Assembly (NCBI GenBank): GCA_002400415.1
Contig: DGQP01000005.1
Span: 592,266-656,265 of the forward strand
Length of the DNA: 64,000 nucleotides
Direction: 5' to 3'
DNA from: Chitinophagaceae bacterium UBA4411
GTDB lineage: Bacteria; Bacteroidota; Bacteroidia; Chitinophagales; Chitinophagaceae
A program made the translations under genes and the position numbers. Under the pieces are notes generated by a model, which saw only the letters and a program-made list of their open reading frames with translations, had not been told where the DNA came from and did no database searches. This document shows, in pieces, positions 52,430-59,315 of this stretch (position 1 is its first letter; each line of letters begins with the position of its first letter).

Positions 52430-53005
52430 ATGAAATTTCTGATTGTTGGTTTGGGAAACACAGGGAATGAATATGCTCATACCAGGCATAATATCGGTTT
52501 TGATGTGGTCAACGCTTTTGTAATGAAACACGGTGGTAGTTTCAGGACAGACCGGCTGGCCTATGTAGCCGATGTGAAATGGAAAGGGAAAATCTTTGTT
52601 TGTATCTGCCCGACTACTTTTATGAACCTTAGCGGGAAAGCAGTGAAATACTGGATGGACAAGGAAAAAATAACCCTGGAAAATATACTTGTCGTTGTTG
52701 ATGATATTGCCCTGCCCCTGCACAAACTCCGGCTCAGGCCCGGAGGAAGTGATGCCGGCCATAATGGCCTGCGGAGCCTCCAGGAATTATTAGGTACTAC
52801 GGAATATCCCAAATTGCGGTTCGGGATAGGGAACGATTTCCCAAAAGGCAGGCAGTCCGATTTTGTGCTGGGAAAATGGAAAAAAGAAGAAGAGCCCCTG
52901 GTAAAACTGAAAATTGAAAAGGCCGTCGAGGCTATTGAAAGCTTTGCTGCTCAGGGCATAGCGGCTGCCATGAACCAGGTAAATAATAAAGATTTTTCGC
53001 TATGA
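52430..53005 (+). CDS. pth: Peptidyl-tRNA hydrolase
   Basis: 191 residues from ATG 52430 (MKFLIVGLGNTGNEYAHTRH), the normal length. The ATG at 52376 lies inside the rplY terminator and adds residues foreign to the family. Pth cleaves the ester bond of peptidyl-tRNAs released from stalled ribosomes. Conserved residues are present: Asn10, catalytic His20 (TRHNIGFDVV), Asn in TTFMNLSGKAV, Asp in VVVDDIALPL, and GGSDAGHNGLRSL with the second Asn. Position after prs and rplY is usual. Confidence 0.97.
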   Translation: MKFLIVGLGNTGNEYAHTRHNIGFDVVNAFVMKHGGSFRTDRLAYVADVKWKGKIFVCICPTTFMNLSGKAVKYWMDKEKITLENILVVVDDIALPLHKLRLRPGGSDAGHNGLRSLQELLGTTEYPKLRFGIGNDFPKGRQSDFVLGKWKKEEEPLVKLKIEKAVEAIESFAAQGIAAAMNQVNNKDFSL

Positions 53006-53172
53006 TAAATCAGTCGGATTACTTATTTTAGCATCCCTGACTAATTTTCCCGGCACCACCAGGTCTTTTGAACGTTCCGGGATAAATCCAATGATCATAT
53101 TGATAGCCACTAGATATATCGGATTAACAGGCTTATTGTATCCGGTGTATTTAATTTAAATACGTTCTGTTT

Positions 53173-53784
53173 ATGAAGATTTTTTGTGTTGGTCGAAACT
53201 ATGTAGCTCATGCCGAGGAATTAGGCAATGAAGTCCCCGATGAGCCGGTGATCTTTATGAAGCCTAAAAGTGCTTTGCTGCAACCACATACTCCATTCTA
53301 TTACCCGGAGTTTACCAATGAACTGCATTACGAATGTGAACTGGTACTTCGTATCAGCAAGAATGGTAAATACATACAGGAGAAATTTGCTTCAAAATAT
53401 TATGATGCCGTTACGGCCGGAATCGATTTTACGGCAAGAGATATACAAAATGAACTAAAAGCAAAGGGCTTGCCCTGGGAGAAAGCCAAAGCCTGGGATA
53501 ATTCAGCGGTGATTGGCAAGTGGATACCTTTCAGTAATATCAAGAACAAAAAAGATATTAACTTCTGTCTTTACAAAAATAAGGAGCTGGCGCAACAGGC
53601 AAACTCGGCTAATATGATCCATAACTTTGATGAGATCGTATCTTATATTTCAAATTATTTTTCAGTGAACATCGGGGATGTGATTTTTACCGGTACACCG
53701 GCAGGTGTTGGTGAAGTTGTTGTAGGAGATGAACTGGAAGGGTTTATTGAAGACGATAGTATGTTCACGCTGGAAGTTAAATAG
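53173..53784 (+). CDS. Fumarylacetoacetate hydrolase family protein
   Basis: 203 residues. FAH/MhpD-fold enzymes hydrolyse or isomerise beta-diketo acids with a divalent metal. Metal ligands are recognisable: Glu-x-Glu in LHYECELVLRI and Asp in AGIDFTARDIQ; also IFMKPKSALLQP and the C-terminal FTGTPAGVGEVVVGDELEG. The short size fits the acylpyruvate/oxaloacetate-type branch (FAHD1-like). Exact substrate unresolved. Upstream 167-bp spacer shows no clear promoter; a terminator-like stem lies downstream. Confidence 0.92.
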   Translation: MKIFCVGRNYVAHAEELGNEVPDEPVIFMKPKSALLQPHTPFYYPEFTNELHYECELVLRISKNGKYIQEKFASKYYDAVTAGIDFTARDIQNELKAKGLPWEKAKAWDNSAVIGKWIPFSNIKNKKDINFCLYKNKELAQQANSANMIHNFDEIVSYISNYFSVNIGDVIFTGTPAGVGEVVVGDELEGFIEDDSMFTLEVK

Positions 53785-53856
53785 AGAAACACCAAAATAC
53801 ATGCATCGCAACCGGCTTGTCCGTAAGACGGGCCAAAACCAACTGCTCTGTTAAAG

Positions 53857-53888
53857 AACCATCTGCCTCCAACAGGTGGTTTTCTTTT
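53857..53888 (+). terminator. Terminator-like stem after the FAH-family gene
   Basis: AACCATCTG (53857-53865) pairs with CAGGTGGTT (53873-53881, one wobble), 7-nt loop, followed by TTCTTTTAT. It lies 72 bp after the stop. Confidence 0.6.
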
Positions 53889-53938
53889 ATTGCCAGTTGG
53901 GTTTGCCTTATTTTTAACGCCACTATTGCCTGCTATAC

Positions 53939-56005
53939 ATGATTGATACCTCCATATTATTACAAGCTTACAGGCTGATGAGCCAGGCCAAAATAATGGC
54001 TGAAACTTATGAGGCAAACCGGTCTGTTTGTAAATATGTTCATTCGACATCAAGAGGCCATGAGGCAATACAACTTGCTGCTGCCTTTCAGTTACAACCA
54101 CAGGATTTTGCCAGCCCTTATTACCGAGATGAAAGTATGTTACTGGGCTTAGGTTTTCAACCGTATGAACTGATGTTGCAGTTACTGGCAAAAGGGAATG
54201 ATGTTTTTACAGGTGGAAGGGAATATTATTCGCATCCTAATTACAGAGGAGACGATAAGCCAACGATCATTCACCAGAGCAGTGCTACCGGAATGCAGGT
54301 GATACCAACCACAGGGATTGCACAGGGAATTCAATATTGGGAAAAGACGGAACCCATGAGGTTGAAAAAAGGCACGCAGGGTGAATTGCCCGTTGTGCTT
54401 TGCTCATTAGGCGATGCCAGTGTAACAGAAGGTGAAGTAAGCGAAGCATTCCAGTTTGCTGTGCTGAAACAACTGCCTGTTATTTATTTGGTGCAGGATA
54501 ATAATTGGGGAATTAGTGTAACAGCAGAAGAAGCGAGGAGTATGAATGCATTCGAATTTGCAGAAGGATTTAAAGGAATGCACAGGATACAGGTGGATGG
54601 AAGTGATTTTGAAGCATCCTATGAGGTAATGAAACAGGTATGTGAATTTGTCAGAAAGGAAAGGAAGCCCTGCCTGGTTCATGCACTGGTACCTTTGCTG
54701 GGTCATCATACCAGTGGGGTGAGAAAGGAGTATTATCGTACGGACGAAGACTGGGCTAGACATTTGCAAAATGACCCGGGGCCTAAACTGAGAAGCAAGC
54801 TATTGGAAACAGGAGTTACCGGAATGGAAATAGAGCAAATTGAAAGCAAGGCAGCCACACTTGTTGCATCTGATTTTTCAAAGGCGGTGAACTCGCCTGA
54901 ACCGGATACCAGTAAGCTTGAAGAACATGTTTTTGTTCCAACGCCAGTTATTACAGAAAAAGGCGAAAGAAGCCCGGCCCGTGCAGAAAAGATACTGATG
55001 GTGGATGCGGCTTTATTTGCAATCCGCGAAATATTGGAACAACACCCGGAAGCTGTATTGTACGGTCAGGATGTGGGCAAAAGGTTGGGAGGTGTATTCC
55101 GGGAAGCGGCAACTTTAGCAGAACAATTTGGTGAACACCGGGTTTTTAATACTGCTATCCAGGAGGCTTATATTGTTGGCTCAACAGTTGGAATGCATGC
55201 AGCAGGGTTGAAACCAATAGTAGAAGTACAATTTGCTGATTATATCTACCCCGGATTCAATCAACTGGTTACTGAAATATCCAAGAGCTGCTACCTGACC
55301 TGTGGGAAATTCCCGGTATCAATGATCTTAAGAGTACCGGTTGGCGCTTACGGTGGTGGTGGCCCTTATCACAGCGGCAGTATAGAAACAACCCTGCTTT
55401 CCATTAAAGGAATAAAGGTGGTCTATCCTTCCAATGCGGCAGATATGAAAGGACTAATGAAAGCTGCATTTTATGATGGTAACCCGGTGGTCATGCTGGA
55501 GCATAAGGGATTGTACTGGAGTAAAGTGCCCGGAACAGAGGATGCAAAAATGCCCGAGCCTTCGGCAGACTATATTATACCATTGGGCAAAGCAGATATT
55601 ATTACTAATGCTTCACAAGAAGCTGTCACAAATGGTGAAAGTTGTGTGGTGATTACCTATGGCATGGGCGTGTACTGGGCTAAAGCAGCAGCAAGACAGT
55701 TTAACCAGCAGATTGAAATAGTAGATCTGCGGACCTTGTACCCTTTGGATGAATCATTAATTTTTGAAAGAGTAAGGTTGCATGGGAAATGCCTGGTGCT
55801 GACAGAAGAACAGCAAAATAATTCTTTTGCAGAAGCATTGGCAGGACGTATAGCCAACAATTGCTTTTCATCTCTTGATGCACCGGTGGAAGTAATGGGG
55901 GCAATGAACCTGCCCGCTGTTCCTATGAATACCGGGTTGGAAAAGGCAATGCTGCCCGATCCGGGTAAAGTGGCTGTTCGACTGAAAAAAATGCTATCGT
56001 ATTAG
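53939..56005 (+). CDS. 2-oxoacid dehydrogenase E1, alpha-beta fusion (branched-chain type)
   Basis: 688 residues joining what are usually two subunits. The alpha part (~1-330) has the thiamine-diphosphate motif LGDASVTEGEVSEAFQFA..QDNNWG (GDxx-N26-NN type), YYRDESMLL and GHHTSGVRKEYYRTDEDW, matching the phosphorylatable-loop region of branched-chain E1-alpha. The beta part (~345-688) has VLYGQDVGKRLGGVFRE, the EAYIVGSTVGMHAAG block with catalytic Glu, QFADYIYPGFNQLVTE and VPVGAYGGGGPYHSGSIE. It decarboxylates a branched 2-oxoacid and acylates an E2 lipoyl domain; no E2 or E3 gene is in the window. Such fusions are common in Bacteroidota. The E1 stop is 2 bp from the convergent response-regulator stop. 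Confidence 0.94.
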   Translation: MIDTSILLQAYRLMSQAKIMAETYEANRSVCKYVHSTSRGHEAIQLAAAFQLQPQDFASPYYRDESMLLGLGFQPYELMLQLLAKGNDVFTGGREYYSHPNYRGDDKPTIIHQSSATGMQVIPTTGIAQGIQYWEKTEPMRLKKGTQGELPVVLCSLGDASVTEGEVSEAFQFAVLKQLPVIYLVQDNNWGISVTAEEARSMNAFEFAEGFKGMHRIQVDGSDFEASYEVMKQVCEFVRKERKPCLVHALVPLLGHHTSGVRKEYYRTDEDWARHLQNDPGPKLRSKLLETGVTGMEIEQIESKAATLVASDFSKAVNSPEPDTSKLEEHVFVPTPVITEKGERSPARAEKILMVDAALFAIREILEQHPEAVLYGQDVGKRLGGVFREAATLAEQFGEHRVFNTAIQEAYIVGSTVGMHAAGLKPIVEVQFADYIYPGFNQLVTEISKSCYLTCGKFPVSMILRVPVGAYGGGGPYHSGSIETTLLSIKGIKVVYPSNAADMKGLMKAAFYDGNPVVMLEHKGLYWSKVPGTEDAKMPEPSADYIIPLGKADIITNASQEAVTNGESCVVITYGMGVYWAKAAARQFNQQIEIVDLRTLYPLDESLIFERVRLHGKCLVLTEEQQNNSFAEALAGRIANNCFSSLDAPVEVMGAMNLPAVPMNTGLEKAMLPDPGKVAVRLKKMLSY

Positions 56006-56007
56006 GA

Positions 56008-56694
56008 TCAGCAACTGAAACGATACCCGGTACCATGGATTGTTTCGATGGACACCAATGGCTCATTGATGAGGTACTTTCTGAGCCTTGTTACAAATAC
56101 ATCCATGCTTCTTCCCAGGAAATAATCATTCTTGCCCCAGATATGGGAAAGAATTTCCTCCCGTTTCAGTACTTTGTTGGGATGTGTGCAAAAAAATTCA
56201 AGAAGCTCTTTTTCACGCTGGGTCAGGAGTATCATTTCACCTGCAACAACAAGTTTTAGTTCATCGGGGTAAAAAGAACTATTACCCAGCGAATAGTTTT
56301 TTCTGCTGTCCGTCACCAGCATTTTATTGCGGCGGATAAAGACTTGTATCCTTAACAGGAGTTCTTTCATGCTGAAAGGCTTGAGAATATAGTCATCCGC
56401 TCCTGCTTCAAAACCTCTCAGTTTATCTTCTTCCAGGGATTTGGCGGTCAGGAACAGAATAGGGACCACATCGCTTTTTTGCCTTATCTTTTTAGCAAGG
56501 CTGAACCCGTCTCTGTAAGGCATATTAACATCGAGGATACAGAGTTCAGGTTTTTTCTTTTGATAATAATCCCAGGCTGTTTCGCCGTCCGGGCAATTGA
56601 TGACATCAAATCCCGCCTCCTCAAGTCCATCTTTAATAATAAAGCCCAACTGGAGATCATCCTCTGCAATAAGTATTGTTGTCTTTTCAGCCAT
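56008..56694 (-). CDS. OmpR/PhoB-family response regulator
   Basis: 228 residues. Receiver: acidic pair ILIAEDD, Asp55 (LCILDVNMPYRDG), Thr in ILFLTAKS and Lys in DDYILKPF. C-terminal winged helix (LTQREKELLEFFCTHPNKVL, REEILSHIWGKNDYFLGRSM, VFVTRLRKYL, IHGTGYRFSC). It follows the sensor kinase gene by 8 bp and is its expected partner. Regulated genes unknown. Confidence 0.95.
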   Translation of the reverse strand: MAEKTTILIAEDDLQLGFIIKDGLEEAGFDVINCPDGETAWDYYQKKKPELCILDVNMPYRDGFSLAKKIRQKSDVVPILFLTAKSLEEDKLRGFEAGADDYILKPFSMKELLLRIQVFIRRNKMLVTDSRKNYSLGNSSFYPDELKLVVAGEMILLTQREKELLEFFCTHPNKVLKREEILSHIWGKNDYFLGRSMDVFVTRLRKYLINEPLVSIETIHGTGYRFSC

Positions 56695-56702
56695 AATGAA
56701 TT

Positions 56703-57974
56703 TTATATGGGTAATGTGATTGTAAAAGTGCTCCCTTTACCCGGCTGGCTGTATACGCTTATTTTGCCTTTATGAGCTGTAATGATTCTTTTTACAAAAC
56801 TGAGCCCGATGCCAAAACCACGGGCAGTGTGCTGATCACCTTTTTGAGCCCGGTAAAACTTCTTAAACAAATGCCTGATTTCTTTCCGGCTGATGCCTGT
56901 CCCATTATCAGTTACAGACAACATCAGTGATTGCCCGGGAGTGGAAGTACTGATCCTGATCACCGGGTCTTTTGAATACTTGAGGGCATTATCAATGATA
57001 TTAATGATAACAATTTCCAGGTAACCTTTGTCTGCATGGATAACTGGCTTCGATGCATCCAGGGAATACTCAAATATGGCTTTCTTTTGTTGCACCAGGG
57101 GGGAAAGGTTGTTGATGGCTTCCTGAACCAGCCCGTGAATATTAACAGGTTCCTTTTCCAGGTGGAGCTGGTGCGAATCCATATAGGCAAACTGTAGTAA
57201 CCTTTCTGTCTGTTCATGGAGGTAGTTAGCCTGGTAAGTTACAATGGCAGCATATGTTTTTAATTTTTCAGGTTTGGTAATAATGTCTTCTTTCTGCAAA
57301 ACATCAGCCGCCAGCCCGATCACTGATACGGGGGTTTTAAATTCGTGGGTAAAGCTATGAATGAAATCTTTCTGGGTTTCATTCAGAAATTTCTGTTTGT
57401 AAAAGAAATAAAGGCTGCCACTTAGCAACAGTAATACGATCAGTAAAACTGCGCTGCTGATGATCCAGAAATTCATCTGTGACAGAATATAATTATTCCT
57501 GTTGGGGAAAAAGAGAACAATAGCATCGTAGGATAGCTTAATAGCCGGAAGCTTTTGTGTTTTTTGTTCTTTTGCCCCGGCAGAACGCAGCAGGCGGGTA
57601 TAAATATAATTTTTTGCAGTGGCTTTGTATAAACCAAGATGGCAATCAGTGAATATGCCAAAATCTTCCAATTCGTATTGAAGATAACTGGACAAACTAT
57701 CAGCATTTACAGGTATTAGAAAACGGGCGGTATATACATGCTGTTCAGGGTTTTCAACCAGCTCATTTAAAGGAGATGAATTATAATCGGGGATGGAAAG
57801 GTCTTCATACAATCCGCGGATAGACTTGACAACGCTATGGTCAAACTCTTTTTGCTCAAGCCTGTACACTTTTCTTAACCAGAATAATTGAAAAATGATA
57901 ATGACAGCAAGAATAAGTGTGCTGATAAAAATCCCCAGCCGCAGGGTGGATGATCGTATTTGTGGAGGTTTCAT
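56703..57974 (-). CDS. Sensor histidine kinase (HisKA type)
   Basis: 423 residues. Two transmembrane segments (~13-34 and ~168-192) bracket a ~135-residue periplasmic sensor domain with no recognised fold. The cytoplasmic part begins FLNETQKDFIHSFTHEFKTP with phospho-acceptor His210, then the HATPase boxes: INIIDNALKYSKDP, VTDNGTGISRKEI, and ARGFGIGLSFVKRIITAHKG. Transcribed ahead of the OmpR-type regulator. A weak -7-like AATCTTTG lies upstream of the ATG at 57974. Confidence 0.95.
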   Translation of the reverse strand: MKPPQIRSSTLRLGIFISTLILAVIIIFQLFWLRKVYRLEQKEFDHSVVKSIRGLYEDLSIPDYNSSPLNELVENPEQHVYTARFLIPVNADSLSSYLQYELEDFGIFTDCHLGLYKATAKNYIYTRLLRSAGAKEQKTQKLPAIKLSYDAIVLFFPNRNNYILSQMNFWIISSAVLLIVLLLLSGSLYFFYKQKFLNETQKDFIHSFTHEFKTPVSVIGLAADVLQKEDIITKPEKLKTYAAIVTYQANYLHEQTERLLQFAYMDSHQLHLEKEPVNIHGLVQEAINNLSPLVQQKKAIFEYSLDASKPVIHADKGYLEIVIINIIDNALKYSKDPVIRISTSTPGQSLMLSVTDNGTGISRKEIRHLFKKFYRAQKGDQHTARGFGIGLSFVKRIITAHKGKISVYSQPGKGSTFTITLPI

Positions 57975-58051
57975 TCGTAAACAGCCGGATACAAAGATTG
58001 CGGCTATTTTTAATACGTTTTGTTAACATTGGTTAAAGGGCCGTTAACAAA

Positions 58052-58075
58052 AAACGGCCCCCGCCGGGGCCGTTT
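58052..58075 (-). terminator. GC-rich terminator after the Lys/His-rich peptide gene
   Basis: AAACGGCCCC (58052-58061) and GGGGCCGTTT (58066-58075) are perfect complements with a 4-nt loop; in the minus-strand sense the stem runs into TTTTTTG. It follows the stop at 58109 and precedes the kinase gene. Confidence 0.88.
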
Positions 58076-58108
58076 CAGCCGAAACCATAAAACCAACTAT
58101 TACCGTTA

Positions 58109-58366
58109 TTAACCTTTTTTAGCGGCGGCTTTGTGTTTCTTAGGGTGATGTTTTTTATGTATAGTATTCGTTTTAGCCGCAGCGGGTGTTTTTGCTGTTG
58201 CCGCAGCCGGGCTTGTTGCCTTTTTTACAGTCATCGGTTTGGTAACGGATGATACATGACTGGCAGGAACAGGTTTTGTTTGTGCCGGTTGTTTTTGTGT
58301 TACCTGGGCATTGGAAACTACTGCAAAGAGAAGCAGTGCTGCTGCGGGGATGATAAGTTTTTTCAT
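58109..58366 (-). CDS. Small secreted Ala/Lys/Pro/His-rich protein
   Basis: 85 residues from ATG 58366, chosen because it gives a textbook signal peptide (MKKLIIPAAALLLFAVVSNA-Q); an in-frame start at 58390 adds eight residues. The mature ~64 residues are low complexity: Ala, Thr, Pro and Lys, ending in a cluster of His and Lys (IHKKHHPKKHKAAAKKG). It resembles eukaryotic histone H1 tails in composition only. A disordered, very basic exported peptide might bind polyanions or metals in the periplasm; this is a guess. Its own strong terminator supports it as a real gene. Confidence 0.72.
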   Translation of the reverse strand: MKKLIIPAAALLLFAVVSNAQVTQKQPAQTKPVPASHVSSVTKPMTVKKATSPAAATAKTPAAAKTNTIHKKHHPKKHKAAAKKG

Positions 58367-58532
58367 GATTAAAATTTTTGTTGTGAACAATTGATACTGC
58401 TAAGTTGCTATACCCAATTGCTCAAAACAAATAATCAGCATTCGTTAACTACGGATTAACCGGCCTTAACAATACCGATGATAAACGGATGATGACAGGG
58501 AACTGGTGGTTTGACAAAGAATAACTGTAAAC

Positions 58533-59093
58533 TCAGGAGAAGAAGGATTGCCGCAATACAGGATCGAGTTCAGAAAATTTTACGGGTGTTTTTGGATCAC
58601 CGGCATAATCATTTAACTGTAATTGCCACCAGCCTACATTTTTCCATTGCCCCAGCTTAAAGCCCACTTTTTCATAGGTGGCAAAATAACGGAATCCCAT
58701 GCTTTCATGAAAAGCCACGCTTCTGTCATTTGGCAGGTTGATTACAGCATAAACCGTTGTGAAACCCTGTACTTTAAGGATAGCAAAGAGGATTGAGTAT
58801 AAATTACGTGCTGTTCCTGACCGATGATAATTGTCATGTACATAAACGGAGCATTCTATGCTCCATTGATAAGCTGTTCTTTCCCGGTAACGGGAAGCAT
58901 AGGCATAACCAGTGATTATACCATCAGTTTCGTCGACCAGCCAGGGCCAGTTTTCCAGGTAAAGTCCGATCCTTTTTTCAAAATCCTCAACACCCGGCAC
59001 TTCGGTTTCGAAAGTGATGGAGGTGTCCCGGATATACGGGGCATAAATGGCTAAAATACTTGCGGCATCGGATGTTCTGGCGAGGCGGATCAT
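58533..59093 (-). CDS. GNAT N-acetyltransferase (phosphinothricin acetyltransferase-like)
   Basis: 186 residues. The Pat branch is shown by the N-terminal IRLARTSDAASILAIYAPYI, the SITFETEVPGVEDF segment, YAYASRYRERTAYQWSIECS, the CoA-loop region HRSGTARNLYSILFAIL, NLPNDRSVAFHESMGFRYFA and the terminal GQWKNVGWWQLQL. Relatives acetylate glutamate-analogue herbicides or amino acids such as methionine sulfone; the physiological acceptor here is unknown. A good promoter ends four bases before the ATG. Confidence 0.9.
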   Translation of the reverse strand: MIRLARTSDAASILAIYAPYIRDTSITFETEVPGVEDFEKRIGLYLENWPWLVDETDGIITGYAYASRYRERTAYQWSIECSVYVHDNYHRSGTARNLYSILFAILKVQGFTTVYAVINLPNDRSVAFHESMGFRYFATYEKVGFKLGQWKNVGWWQLQLNDYAGDPKTPVKFSELDPVLRQSFFS

Positions 59094-59097
59094 GCTT

Positions 59098-59130
59098 TAA
59101 AGGTAGGGAGAGGCCGGTTTCAGAGCCAAA
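59098..59130 (-). promoter_or_regulatory. Promoter of the Pat-like GNAT, near-leaderless
   Basis: Minus strand: TTTG (59127-59130), 21-bp spacer, TACCTTTA (59098-59105; one mismatch). Four bases separate it from the ATG at 59093. Confidence 0.6.
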
Positions 59131-59135
59131 TTTGA

Positions 59136-59167
59136 TTTCAATTTCTAAGCCGGAAGCTTTATTTTTG
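59136..59167 (+). promoter_or_regulatory. Promoter of tRNA-Met
   Basis: TATTTTTG (59160-59167) matches TAnnTTTG exactly; TTTC at 59136-59139 is one mismatch from the -33 element at 20-bp spacing. The tRNA begins 10 bp downstream. Confidence 0.55.
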
Positions 59168-59177
59168 CCGCCCAATC

Positions 59178-59251
59178 GCCGGGGTAGCTCAGCTGGTTAG
59201 AGCATCGGATTCATAACCCGAAGGTCGGCAGTTCAAGTCTGCTCTCCGGTA
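59178..59251 (+). tRNA. tRNA-Met (anticodon CAT)
   Basis: 74 nt, cloverleaf complete by eye. Acceptor GCCGGGG/CTCCGGT with two G-U pairs; D-arm GCTC..GAGC; anticodon loop TTCATAA with CAT at 59212-59214; T-arm around TTCAAGT. The last anticodon-stem pair (A31-C39) is a mismatch. It lacks initiator features (no three G-C pairs, no unpaired first base), so elongator Met is preferred; tRNA-Ile2 with a lysidine-modified CAT cannot be excluded. CCA is not encoded. Confidence 0.93.
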
Positions 59252-59255
59252 CAAA

Positions 59256-59284
59256 AAAGGCTCCTTATTAGGAGCCTTTAATTT
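59256..59284 (+). terminator. Terminator after tRNA-Met
   Basis: AAAGGCTCCT (59256-59265) and AGGAGCCTTT (59270-59279), loop TATT, then AATTTT. Five bases after the tRNA. It could also serve the convergent receptor gene ending at 59316. Confidence 0.88.
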
Positions 59285-59315
59285 TATGAATGAGAACGTT
59301 GTTAGCTGTTTATAT

